Made by a program: the position numbers and the translations under genes. A stretch of DNA of 64,000 bases from Roseovarius sp. 217 (GTDB lineage: Bacteria; Pseudomonadota; Alphaproteobacteria; Rhodobacterales; Rhodobacteraceae), in the NCBI RefSeq assembly GCF_000152845.1, contig NZ_CH902584.1:3947562-4011561 (forward strand), read 5' to 3'. Below are positions 17,245 through 25,266 of the stretch, one piece after another; within the stretch, counting starts at the first letter, position 1, and every line of letters starts with the position of its first letter. Below the pieces are notes generated by a model. The model was not told the origin of the DNA. It saw only the letters and a list, made by a program, of their open reading frames with translations, and searched no databases.

Positions 17245-18975
17245 ATGAATCTCTTTACGATTAACGGCTTTGCGGCGCGTATTGATGACTTTTTCTTGCT
17301 GCCGAACGGCACACTCTCCGTCATCGCTGGCAATTTCAGAACAGTGTCGCTGGAAATATCCGTGCCGGGCGATCAATTCTCGTATAGCTTCGCGGAACCC
17401 GCAACAGCCGGAGACGTTCCAAATGTCTTCATCAACAATCTGGGGAGCTTTCAGATTGCGCGGCTTGACGGCCTTGACCTGACCTCAAATAATACTGTGA
17501 TCGATGTCCCAACCTTGGGTTTGGCGACGACCACATCTGGCCCGGTCGTGATGTTGTCGTTCTTCAATTTTGCGACGAATGACAATTACTTCTTCCAGCT
17601 TGGCACCTCAAATGTGCCGCACCCCACTGATCTTGCGTCTTTCCGGCAATTTGTGTCCTCCATCGTCGGAGGCAACCCCGTGACCCAGGGAGCCTTTGCT
17701 CCAAATCAGCCCATCTCGCTCAACGACTTTGCGAATGCATCGGTGTCAGAGCTTTCTGCTGATGAATTGATCATCGGCACGAATGGCCCCGACTTTCTCA
17801 CCGGCGACGACGGGCAGGATACCATCGAGGGCCGCGGCGGCAATGACGTGCTGAACGGCGGCGAGGGCGATGACCTGCTGGACGGCGGCGAAGGTTTCGA
17901 TACGGCCACATATAACGTTGGCTCGCGGAACGAGTTTCAGTTCACTCTGACCGAGACCGGCTTGCGCATCGCCTCGCCCAATGACGGCGTGGATGATCTG
18001 GTCAACATCGAGCAGGTCGAATTTCTGGATCAAACCGTTCTGGTCAGCGATCTGATCGAGGAAATCGTCGGGCGTCCGGGCGTGTTTCTGGTGGCCGAAG
18101 AGGTTGACGCGGTGTTCACCGGAACAGCTGACAACGACACATTGATCGGCTCCGAAGGGAATGATTTTCTGGGCGGTGGGCTTGGCAACGACAGTTTTGA
18201 GGGCGGTGGCGGCAATGATTCAATCGCCGCCTCGGATGGGAATGATCTGGCCTTTGGCGGAACCGGCAATGACAATATCGGCGGCGGAGTTGGGAATGAC
18301 ACGCTCGATGGCAACGAGGGCGATGACACAATTGGCGGCGGATTTGGTGCCGACTCCGTGTCCGGCGGCGCGGGCAATGACGTGGTTGCGGGCGGTGCGG
18401 GTGACGACACGCTCGAAGGCGGCGAGGGCAACGACAACATGTCCGGCAGCTTTGGCAATGACAGCATCGACGCGGGCGATGGGGCTGAAGACATCGGCGG
18501 CGGCACTGGGCGCGATACGATTGACGCCGGTGCTGGCGATGACCGGGTTGGCGGTGGCGAAGGCAATGACAGCATCCTTGGCGGCGACGGCAACGACTTC
18601 CTCGCCGGGGGCGGGCGCGATGACACCCTCAACGGCGGCGCGGGCAATGACACGATCAACGCAGGGGCTGGCAATGATGTGATCACCGGCGGCGCGGATG
18701 CCGATCAATTCGTGTTCTCGTCTTTCTTTGACGGCGAAGCCGATGTGATCACCGATTTCGAGGACAGCATCGACCGCGTCGTGATCCGCACCATCGACCC
18801 CGATACCGGCGCGGCCAATATCAACAGCGGCGGCAATGGTTTGGCTGGGTTCGTGGCGGCGATGAATATCATCGACACCGCAGCGGGCGCGCAAATGACC
18901 GTCAACGGCAACACGATCCTCGTTGAGGGGATCACGGCGGCGCAACTGACAGTGGATGATTTCCAGTTCCTGTAA
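17245..18975 (+). CDS. RTX calcium-binding repeat protein 2 (paralogue of the preceding gene)
   Basis: This 576-residue protein opens with a unique domain of about 180 residues (MNLFTINGFAARIDDFF) with no recognised family. A first short RTX block follows (GTNGPDFLTGDDGQDTIEGRGGNDVLNGG), then a serralysin-type linker (DGGEGFDTATYNVGSR ... GVDDLVNIEQVEFLD). A second long RTX block and a C-terminus nearly identical to that of the preceding gene complete it: both share QFVFSSFFDGEADVITDFED and NGNTILVEGITAAQLT. It is a probable type I secreted calcium-binding surface or matrix protein. ATG 17245 is chosen over GTG 17233 because GGTGAG lies just upstream. The shared C-terminus suggests tandem duplication with replacement of the N-terminal domain. 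Confidence 0.82.
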   Translation: MNLFTINGFAARIDDFFLLPNGTLSVIAGNFRTVSLEISVPGDQFSYSFAEPATAGDVPNVFINNLGSFQIARLDGLDLTSNNTVIDVPTLGLATTTSGPVVMLSFFNFATNDNYFFQLGTSNVPHPTDLASFRQFVSSIVGGNPVTQGAFAPNQPISLNDFANASVSELSADELIIGTNGPDFLTGDDGQDTIEGRGGNDVLNGGEGDDLLDGGEGFDTATYNVGSRNEFQFTLTETGLRIASPNDGVDDLVNIEQVEFLDQTVLVSDLIEEIVGRPGVFLVAEEVDAVFTGTADNDTLIGSEGNDFLGGGLGNDSFEGGGGNDSIAASDGNDLAFGGTGNDNIGGGVGNDTLDGNEGDDTIGGGFGADSVSGGAGNDVVAGGAGDDTLEGGEGNDNMSGSFGNDSIDAGDGAEDIGGGTGRDTIDAGAGDDRVGGGEGNDSILGGDGNDFLAGGGRDDTLNGGAGNDTINAGAGNDVITGGADADQFVFSSFFDGEADVITDFEDSIDRVVIRTIDPDTGAANINSGGNGLAGFVAAMNIIDTAAGAQMTVNGNTILVEGITAAQLTVDDFQFL

Positions 18976-18997
18976 TCGTATGTGACACAAGAGACCT

Positions 18998-19023
18998 AAA
19001 AGGGCGCCTCCGGGCGCCCTTTT
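18998..19023 (+). terminator. Rho-independent terminator after RTX gene 2
   Basis: An eleven-base-pair stem AAAAGGGCGCC / GGCGCCCTTTT with a four-base loop and a T tract begins 22 bases after the stop. Its stem core is the same AAGGGCGCC as the terminator after RTX gene 1, consistent with duplication of the whole unit. Confidence 0.85.
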
Positions 19024-19113
19024 GTCATGGGGCAGACAATCGCGATCCTCCCACACTAATCCGCCATTTTGCGTTAGCGCAATCACCGGCGAACCCGCGC
19101 CCAATCTCCCTAG

Positions 19114-19125
19114 GTTAACGCTAAC
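19114..19125. promoter_or_regulatory. LacI-type palindrome upstream of the first gap gene
   Basis: GTTAACGCTAAC lies 93 bases before the first gap start; a weaker copy (GTTAGCGCAATC) lies at 19073-19084. Both resemble the perfect palindrome before the second gap gene, suggesting one regulator for both. LacI-family identity is inferred from the central CG and symmetry. Confidence 0.5.
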
Positions 19126-19218
19126 ATCCTGTATTCCAACTGGAAAACGACTTTTACCGCTTTCCGGCATCCTCTGCCGCGTCTATATGGACGCCAAGTC
19201 AGCTATCAGGAGTCGCCC

Positions 19219-20220
19219 ATGACCATCACCGTAGGCATCAACGGTTTCGGCCGTATCGGTCGCGCCACCCTCGCCCATATTTCCGAGAGTCTGCGCAATG
19301 ATATTCAGGTGGTTAAGGTGAATGCCACCGGCCCGATCGAGACCGCAGCGCATCTCATGCGCTATGACAGCGTGCATGGCCGCTTTTCGCATCCGATCAC
19401 GGTCGAGGGGCGCACGATGGATCTGGGACGCGGGCCGATCCAGATGTTCTCGACCTATGATATGACCGAATTGGATTGGGACGGGGTCGATGTGGTGCTC
19501 GAATGCACTGGCAATTTCAACGACGGCGCGAAATCGCGCACCCACCTAGAGCGCGGCGCGCGCAAGGTGCTGATCTCGGCCCCGGCCAAGAACGTGGATC
19601 GCACCGTGGTCTATGGCGTGAACCATGAGGCGCTCTTGGCCTCTGAGCGGATGATCTCGAACGGGTCCTGCACCACCAATTGTCTGGCTCCGCTGGCCAA
19701 GGTGCTGAACGACACCATCGGCATCGAGAGCGGCATCATGACCACGATCCATGCCTATACCGGCGACCAGCCGACGCTGGACCGCCGCCACAATGACCTC
19801 TACCGCGCCCGCGCCGCCGCCATGTCGATGATCCCGACCTCGACCGGGGCGGCCAAGGCGCTTGGCGAGGTGCTGCCGGAACTCGCAGGCAAACTCGATG
19901 GCTCTGCCATCCGCGTGCCCACGCCCAATGTCTCGGCGGTGGATCTGACTTTTGTGGCCAAACGCGACGTGACCAAGGCCGATGTCAACGCAGTGGTCGC
20001 CGAGGCCGCCGCTGGTGCGATGAAGGGCATCCTGGCCTATGATCCCGAACCCAAGGTTAGCATCGACTTCAATCACACCGAGGAAAGCTCGATCTTTGCC
20101 CCCGATCAGACCAAGGTGATCGGCAACCGGCTGGTGCGTGTGCTGGCGTGGTATGACAATGAATGGGGCTTTTCCTGCCGCATGGCCGATGTCGCGGTTG
20201 CGATGGGACGGTTGCAATAA
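19219..20220 (+). CDS. gap: Glyceraldehyde-3-phosphate dehydrogenase, probable NADP-preferring (GapB-like)
   Basis: This 333-residue type I GAPDH has the nucleotide site GINGFGRIGR, the catalytic Cys in SNGSCTTNCLAPL, the partner His in TTIHAYTGDQ and the C-terminal WYDNEWGFS. After the second strand, where NAD-specific enzymes have Asn-Asp, this protein has N35-A36-T37. Loss of that Asp is the hallmark of NADP-accepting GapB-type enzymes, so a gluconeogenic or dual-cofactor role is likely. That is an inference from one position. The start has AGGAG upstream (ATCAGGAGTCGCCCATG). A palindromic operator lies upstream and a terminator downstream. A second, diverged gap gene follows 360 bases later. 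Confidence 0.93.
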   Translation: MTITVGINGFGRIGRATLAHISESLRNDIQVVKVNATGPIETAAHLMRYDSVHGRFSHPITVEGRTMDLGRGPIQMFSTYDMTELDWDGVDVVLECTGNFNDGAKSRTHLERGARKVLISAPAKNVDRTVVYGVNHEALLASERMISNGSCTTNCLAPLAKVLNDTIGIESGIMTTIHAYTGDQPTLDRRHNDLYRARAAAMSMIPTSTGAAKALGEVLPELAGKLDGSAIRVPTPNVSAVDLTFVAKRDVTKADVNAVVAEAAAGAMKGILAYDPEPKVSIDFNHTEESSIFAPDQTKVIGNRLVRVLAWYDNEWGFSCRMADVAVAMGRLQ

Positions 20221-20237
20221 CCCCTCACGCGCCCTGC

Positions 20238-20271
20238 AAAACCCCTGATGCCCCGAGCGCAGGGGGTTTTT
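20238..20271 (+). terminator. Rho-independent terminator after the first gap gene
   Basis: AAAACCCCTG and CAGGGGGTTTT form a hairpin with one bulged G, a 12-base loop and a trailing T run, beginning 17 bases after the stop. Confidence 0.75.
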
Positions 20272-20347
20272 CTTTGGCTGATCCGGCTTGCGTGGCCGGT
20301 GCCTCTGCGGCATACCCGAGCGGACGGACTAAGCGAAAGCGCGCGGC

Positions 20348-20491
20348 ATGACCAACACACTCGCGATTGGCCTTGGGGGCATCATCCTTGTGGCGCTCGG
20401 GGCCGATGTCATGCTGAACGACGCTCAATCCACCCTGTTTCTCGGGCGCAAGCTGATTGATCTGATCGAATACCTCGCCTTCTGGCGATAA
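20348..20491 (+). CDS. Small membrane protein (47 residues) between the two gap genes
   Basis: A short frame encodes MTNTLAIGLGGIILVALG followed by ADVMLNDAQSTLFLGRKL and IDLIEYLAFWR. It has one hydrophobic helix (about residues 4-18), then an amphipathic segment with a basic Gly-Arg-Lys turn and an aromatic C-terminus. The composition is that of a real membrane miniprotein rather than random sequence. It lies between the terminator of the first gap gene and the operator of the second. From memory, similar small proteins occur beside gap in related Rhodobacterales; I cannot verify this here. Function is unknown; a link to central carbon metabolism is only positional. Confidence 0.65.
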   Translation: MTNTLAIGLGGIILVALGADVMLNDAQSTLFLGRKLIDLIEYLAFWR

Positions 20492-20551
20492 CCGCTCTGT
20501 GAGTCCCCCGGCATTGACTCGTTTCGAAATTCGTTTATGTTCGCTTTCAAT

Positions 20552-20565
20552 TGTTAGCGCTAACA
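20552..20565. promoter_or_regulatory. Perfect LacI-type operator upstream of the second gap gene
   Basis: TGTTAGCGCTAACA is a perfect 14-base palindrome 18 bases before the ATG, with the central CG typical of LacI-family operators. Its position over the leader, just before the GGAGG ribosome site, would let a bound repressor block transcription. Confidence 0.65.
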
Positions 20566-20583
20566 TATCTCTCGGAGGATGCC

Positions 20584-21636
20584 ATGCCCTTGAAACTCGC
20601 CATCAACGGATTTGGCCGGATCGGTCGCAACGTGCTGCGCGCTTTGCTCGACTCGGACCGTCACGACATCGAAATCGTGGCGATCAACGACCTCGCCCCG
20701 GTCGAGACCAACGCCCACCTGCTGGAATTCGATAGCGTGCATGGCCGCTTCCGGGGCCAGATCACCACAACCGCCGACAGCATCGACGCCGGTCGCGGGC
20801 CGATGCGCGTGACCGCCCTGCGCGACCCCGAAGCGCTGCCGTGGGCGGATGTCGATATCGTGCTCGAATGCACCGGCATCTTCACCGACCGCGACGCCGC
20901 TGCCCGCCACCTCAGGAACGGCGCGCGGCGCGTGCTGGTCTCTGCCCCCTCGACGGGTGCCGACCGCACGGTGGTCTACGGCGTCAATCACACGGACCTG
21001 ACCGCCGCCGATGTGATCGTCTCGAACGCCTCCTGCACCACCAATTGCCTCGCGCCCTTGGCCAAGGTTCTGCATGAGAGCATCGGCATCACGCGCGGCT
21101 TTATGACGACCATCCATAGCTACACCGGCGATCAGCCAACGCTCGACACCATGCACAAGGATCTCTACCGCGCCCGCGCGGCGGGGCTCAACATCATCCC
21201 CACCACCACCGGCGCCGCCCGCGCCGTGGGTCTGGTGCTGCCCGATCTGGCCGGGCGACTCGACGGCACCGCCATCCGCGTGCCTACCCCCAATGTCAGC
21301 GTCGTCGACCTCACCTTTGAGGCCGCGCGCGACACCAGTGTGGACGAGATCAACGCCGCCGTGACCCTAGCGGCCGCTGGGGCGCTCTCGGGCGTGCTCG
21401 ATGTCACCACCCGTCCGCTGGTGTCCTCAGACTTCAACCACGATCCGCACAGCTCGATCTTTGCCACCGATCAGACGCGGGTCATGGAGGGGCGGCTCTG
21501 CCGCGTGCTCAGCTGGTATGACAACGAATGGGGCTTTTCCAACCGCATGCTCGATGTGGCCGCCGAAATGGGCCGTCACGTGGAGACAGGGCGCGGCCCT
21601 GCATCGCGCCACACGCGGGTGATGGAACATACCTGA
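20584..21636 (+). CDS. gap: Glyceraldehyde-3-phosphate dehydrogenase, probable NAD-dependent
   Basis: This is a second type I GAPDH of 350 residues: INGFGRIGR at the N-terminus, catalytic Cys in SNASCTTNCLAPL, HSYTGDQPTLD, and WYDNEWGFSNRM near the end. It carries N35-D36-L37 at the cofactor-discriminating position, the usual NAD signature, unlike the upstream paralogue. About 17 extra C-terminal residues (ETGRGPASRHTRVMEHT) extend past the normal end. The start is fixed by GGAGG five bases upstream of ATG 20584. A perfect LacI-type palindrome lies directly upstream. It is the likely glycolytic or Entner-Doudoroff enzyme. It converges with coaD. Confidence 0.94.
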   Translation: MPLKLAINGFGRIGRNVLRALLDSDRHDIEIVAINDLAPVETNAHLLEFDSVHGRFRGQITTTADSIDAGRGPMRVTALRDPEALPWADVDIVLECTGIFTDRDAAARHLRNGARRVLVSAPSTGADRTVVYGVNHTDLTAADVIVSNASCTTNCLAPLAKVLHESIGITRGFMTTIHSYTGDQPTLDTMHKDLYRARAAGLNIIPTTTGAARAVGLVLPDLAGRLDGTAIRVPTPNVSVVDLTFEAARDTSVDEINAAVTLAAAGALSGVLDVTTRPLVSSDFNHDPHSSIFATDQTRVMEGRLCRVLSWYDNEWGFSNRMLDVAAEMGRHVETGRGPASRHTRVMEHT

Positions 21637-21659
21637 CAGACCTCAGGCGAAATCTGGCG

Positions 21660-22151
21660 TCAGGAAAACTTGGCCAGCAGGGCCGCGCGCACCGGGGGGG
21701 TGACGAACTTGGTCACATCCCCGCCCAGCCGGGCGATTTCCTTGACCAGTTTGCTGGCAATCGCCTGATGATTGGCATCGGCCATGAGAAACACGGTCTC
21801 GACCGAATTATCCAGCGCCCGGTTCATGCCGACCATCTGGAATTCATACTCGAAATCCGCGACCGCCCGCAGGCCGCGCACGATCACCTGCGCGCCCACG
21901 TCATGCGCGCAATTGATCAACAGGTTCTCGAAGGGATGCGCCACGATCTCGGTGCCGGTCTGCGCGCTCAGCTTGGCGCATTCGGTCTCGATCATTTCAA
22001 CCCGCTCTTCCAAAGAGAAAAGCGGCCCTTTGTCACGATTGATCGCCACGCCCAAAACCAGCCGATCCACCAGAACGGCGGCCCGGCGAATGATGTCGAT
22101 ATGGCCCAAGGTAATAGGGTCGAACGTGCCGGGATAGAGACCTATGCGCAT
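21660..22151 (-). CDS. coaD: Pantetheine-phosphate adenylyltransferase
   Basis: This 163-residue enzyme transfers AMP from ATP to 4'-phosphopantetheine, the penultimate step of CoA synthesis. It has the nucleotidyltransferase signature MRIGLYPGTFDPITLGHIDII with the TxGH motif (TLGH), the VRGLRAVADFEYEFQM segment and the C-terminal VKEIARLGGDVTKFVTPPV. Length is normal for CoaD. ATG 22151 is chosen because GAGGG lies just upstream; an in-frame ATG four codons earlier is less likely. It converges with the second gap gene with only 23 bases between stops. Confidence 0.96.
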   Translation of the reverse strand: MRIGLYPGTFDPITLGHIDIIRRAAVLVDRLVLGVAINRDKGPLFSLEERVEMIETECAKLSAQTGTEIVAHPFENLLINCAHDVGAQVIVRGLRAVADFEYEFQMVGMNRALDNSVETVFLMADANHQAIASKLVKEIARLGGDVTKFVTPPVRAALLAKFS

Positions 22152-22213
22152 GCGGCCCTCCATTGCTGCAATCGCGGCTCACGCAACAATAATATGCAAG
22201 GGAATGCAAGCGC

Positions 22214-22648
22214 TTAGTAGCCCATGATCATGCCTTCAAGGGCAGTCTTCTCCATAGACAGTTCTTCGAGCCGTGCCTTGACCACGTCGCCGATCGTTAC
22301 GATCCCCACCAGCTTGCCCGCCTCGACCACCGGCATATGCCGAAACCGGCCGTCCGTCATCCGCGCCAAGACAGCATCCGACGTATCCTGACGGGAGCAG
22401 CAAACGGGGTTGCGGGTCATCATTTCCGAGACCGTTTCGGTCATGCAGACAACGCCCCGCACCGCAAGGCTGCGCACGATATCACGCTCCGAGATGATGC
22501 CATCAACGGTCTCACCGTCACGCGATACCACCAGACCGCCAATCCGACGCTCGGCGAGGATCTGGGCCGCCTCGGATACCTTGGTGGTGGGGGTGATGGT
22601 AATCACCGCGCTGTCGCCCTTGGATTTCAGGATTTGCTGCACGAGCAT
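22214..22648 (-). CDS. Tandem CBS-domain protein
   Basis: This stand-alone protein of 144 residues consists of two CBS domains (first: VSEAAQILAERRIGGLVVSRDGETVDGIISERDIVR; second: MTRNPVCCSRQDTSDAVLARMTDGRFRHMPVVEAGKLVGIVTIGDVVK). Such pairs form a Bateman module that binds adenosine nucleotides and senses energy charge or redox state. No catalytic domain is attached, so the target is unknown. GGAGGG precedes the start. It lies 63 bases upstream of coaD on the same strand and could be cotranscribed with it. Confidence 0.85.
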   Translation of the reverse strand: MLVQQILKSKGDSAVITITPTTKVSEAAQILAERRIGGLVVSRDGETVDGIISERDIVRSLAVRGVVCMTETVSEMMTRNPVCCSRQDTSDAVLARMTDGRFRHMPVVEAGKLVGIVTIGDVVKARLEELSMEKTALEGMIMGY

Positions 22649-22708
22649 GACATGACCCTCCGCAATAAAATGCTGTCTAAACCAGCGTGCTTGATAATAA
22701 AATTTCTG

Positions 22709-23605
22709 TCAAGTGCGCGCCTCCAGGCTCTGCACCTCCTGCCGCAACCCCTCGACCAGGGCCGTGGCAAATCGGTTCTGACGCTCAAGTCGCCGATCAT
22801 CAGCATGCCGCACCAGATAGAAACTGCGGGTGAGGGAAAACACCTCTGGCAAAACCTTTTGCAGCCCCCGCGCCCAAGGCAGGGAAAAATCGTGCAGCAC
22901 CCCTATTCCGCCCCCCTGCCGCACCCAATTGAGTTGTACCGAGACGGAATTCGACGCGAGGCTGACACGCTCCACCCCCGCTTCGCTGAGGTAATCGAGT
23001 TCCTTGTCAAAGATCATGTCGGGGATATAGCCAACCATCCTGTGCGCCCCCAGGTCGGTGATCTGCGCGATCGGCGGATGCCTGCGTAGATAGCGGACCG
23101 ATGCCGCGAGATGCAGTTGGTAGTCGGTGACCTTCTGCACGGTCAGGCGCCCCGCCGTGGGCGGGCTGACCGCGATCACCATATCCGCTTCGCGCCGGGT
23201 CAGGTTGAAAACCCGCGGCAATGCCACGATCTGGATCTCCAGATCGGGATTCTGCGCCCCAATTGCGGCGCAGACCTGCGGCAACAGGAAATTGGCACAG
23301 CCATCCGGCGCGCCGATCCGGATTTGCCCGCTCATGCCCCCCGCCTGCCCGGCCATTTCCTCGGCGGCATCCTGCATCGCAGTTTCGGCGCGCATCGCAT
23401 GCCCCATGAGGCGCTGCCCTGCCTCGCTCAGCGCATAGCCCGTGGGCGATTTGGCAAAGAGCGGCGCGCCCACCTCTTCCTCCAACCGCGCGATACGGCG
23501 GCCCACCGTTGCCGGGTCGATCCGCAGAATACGACCCGCCCCCGACAGGCTCTCGGAGCGTGCAACAGCGAGAAAGATGCGGATGTCGTCCCAATGCGGC
23601 TGCAT
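22709..23605 (-). CDS. LysR-family transcriptional regulator
   Basis: This 298-residue LysR regulator has an N-terminal winged helix (DDIRIFLAVARSESLSGAGRILRIDPATVGRRIARLEEEVGAPLFAKSPTGYALSEAGQ) and a periplasmic-binding-like effector domain. It diverges from mmsA across a spacer of about 100 bases, the classic arrangement for a LysR protein controlling its neighbour. Control of methylmalonate-semialdehyde dehydrogenase, and hence of valine or myo-inositol breakdown, is therefore likely but inferred. ATG 23605 is preferred over the adjacent GTG 23608. Confidence 0.88.
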   Translation of the reverse strand: MQPHWDDIRIFLAVARSESLSGAGRILRIDPATVGRRIARLEEEVGAPLFAKSPTGYALSEAGQRLMGHAMRAETAMQDAAEEMAGQAGGMSGQIRIGAPDGCANFLLPQVCAAIGAQNPDLEIQIVALPRVFNLTRREADMVIAVSPPTAGRLTVQKVTDYQLHLAASVRYLRRHPPIAQITDLGAHRMVGYIPDMIFDKELDYLSEAGVERVSLASNSVSVQLNWVRQGGGIGVLHDFSLPWARGLQKVLPEVFSLTRSFYLVRHADDRRLERQNRFATALVEGLRQEVQSLEART

Positions 23606-23708
23606 CACCGGCCCCCTTTGCAGAAATGCAAATCACTTTTGGAATATTGCCTCTTTTCGCAGGAGTTTTGCAAGACTACCCTGCCGCCAACGGATAGGAG
23701 GATTCCAA

Positions 23709-25208
23709 ATGCAAGAGCTTACCCACTATATCAACGGTCAACATGTCAAAGGCACCTCCGGGCGCTTTTCAGATGTGTTCAACCCCGCCACCGGCGAGGT
23801 GCAGGCGAAATGCCCGCTCGCCAGTGTAGAAGAAATGGATCAAGCCGTGCGCGCCGCGATGGCCGCACAGCCTGCTTGGGCGGCCACCAACCCGCAACGC
23901 CGTGCACGCGTGATGATGGAGTTTGTCCGCCTGCTCAACCGCGACATGGACAAGCTGGCCGAGGCGCTGAGCCGCGAGCATGGCAAGACCTTTCCAGATG
24001 CCAAGGGCGATATCCAGCGTGGTCTGGAAGTGGTCGAATATTGCGTCGGCGCGCCGCAACTGCTCAAGGGTGAATTCACCGACAGCGCCGGTCCCGGCAT
24101 CGACATCTATTCCATGCGCCAACCGCTCGGCGTGACCGCAGGGATCACCCCGTTCAACTTTCCGGCGATGATCCCGATGTGGATGTTCGCGCCCGCTCTG
24201 GCCTGCGGCAACGCCTTCATCCTCAAGCCATCCGAGCGTGACCCCTCGGTGCCGCTCATGCTGGCCGAACTGATGGAAGAGGCTGGGCTGCCCAAGGGTA
24301 TCTTGCAGGTCGTCAACGGCGACAAAGTGGCCGTGGACGCGATCCTCGACCATGAGGTGATCCAATCCATCGGCTTTGTCGGCTCGACCCCGATTGCACA
24401 GTATATCTATGGCCGTGGCTGCTCCAACGGCAAGCGGGTGCAGTGCTTTGGCGGTGCCAAGAACCATATGATCATCATGCCCGATGCCGATATGGATCAA
24501 GCCGCAGACGCCTTGATCGGTGCGGGCTACGGCGCGGCAGGCGAACGCTGCATGGCAATCTCCGTCGCCGTACCTGTGGGCGACGAAACCGCAGACCGCC
24601 TGATCGAGAAACTCGTGCCGCGCATCGAAAAGCTCAAGGTCGGGCCGTACACCGCTGGCAATGATGTGGATTACGGACCCGTTGTCACCGGTGAGGCGAA
24701 GAAGCGCATTCTCGGACTGATCGACTCTGGTATCGCGCAGGGGGCGACACTCGTCGTCGATGGCCGCGATTTCAAACTGCAGGGTTATGAGGATGGCTTC
24801 TTTGTCGGTCCCCACCTCTTTGACCATGTGACGCCGGATATGGACATCTACACGCAGGAAATCTTTGGTCCCGTGCTCTCGACTGTCCGCGCGGGCTCTT
24901 ACGAAGAAGCCCTCAAACTGGCGATGGACCATGAATATGGCAACGGCACCGCGATCTTTACCCGCGACGGTGACGCCGCCCGCGACTTCGCAGCGCGTGT
25001 GAACGTGGGCATGGTCGGCATCAACGTCCCCATTCCGGTGCCGCTCGCCTATCACACCTTCGGTGGTTGGAAAAAATCCGGGTTTGGCGATCTCAACCAG
25101 CACGGCCCGGATTCGTTCAAGTTCTACACAAGAACCAAAACCGTCACGTCCCGCTGGCCATCCGGCATCAAGGAAGGTGGCGAATTCAACTTCAAGGCAA
25201 TGGACTGA
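23709..25208 (+). CDS. mmsA: Methylmalonate-semialdehyde dehydrogenase (CoA-acylating)
   Basis: This 499-residue CoA-dependent aldehyde dehydrogenase converts methylmalonate or malonate semialdehyde to propionyl- or acetyl-CoA in valine, thymine and inositol breakdown. It starts with THYINGQHVKGTSGRFSDVFNPATGEV, typical of MmsA. It contains ITPFNFPAMIPMWMFAPALACGNAFILKPSERDPS, the FGGAKNH motif that replaces the usual ELGGK (no general-base Glu, as expected for CoA-acylating members), and the catalytic Cys in GERCMAISV. The start has GGAGGA upstream. A LysR regulator diverges from it and a strong terminator follows. Confidence 0.95.
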   Translation: MQELTHYINGQHVKGTSGRFSDVFNPATGEVQAKCPLASVEEMDQAVRAAMAAQPAWAATNPQRRARVMMEFVRLLNRDMDKLAEALSREHGKTFPDAKGDIQRGLEVVEYCVGAPQLLKGEFTDSAGPGIDIYSMRQPLGVTAGITPFNFPAMIPMWMFAPALACGNAFILKPSERDPSVPLMLAELMEEAGLPKGILQVVNGDKVAVDAILDHEVIQSIGFVGSTPIAQYIYGRGCSNGKRVQCFGGAKNHMIIMPDADMDQAADALIGAGYGAAGERCMAISVAVPVGDETADRLIEKLVPRIEKLKVGPYTAGNDVDYGPVVTGEAKKRILGLIDSGIAQGATLVVDGRDFKLQGYEDGFFVGPHLFDHVTPDMDIYTQEIFGPVLSTVRAGSYEEALKLAMDHEYGNGTAIFTRDGDAARDFAARVNVGMVGINVPIPVPLAYHTFGGWKKSGFGDLNQHGPDSFKFYTRTKTVTSRWPSGIKEGGEFNFKAMD

Positions 25209-25232
25209 TCCTGCGTCCAATCGCCCAAGATC

Positions 25233-25263
25233 AAAGGCCCCGGCAGAGATGCCGGGGCCTTTT
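25233..25263 (+). terminator. Rho-independent terminator after mmsA
   Basis: A 12-base perfect stem (AAAGGCCCCGGC / GCCGGGGCCTTT) with a six-base loop and T run lies 25 bases after the mmsA stop. It can also serve the convergent hydrolase gene. Confidence 0.88.
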
Positions 25264-25266
25264 GCG

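Noticed and set aside
16174..18700. Repeat array that could be taken for a CRISPR or satellite
   Set aside because: The periodicity is 27 bases in frame, coding for RTX nonapeptides; there are no unique spacers.
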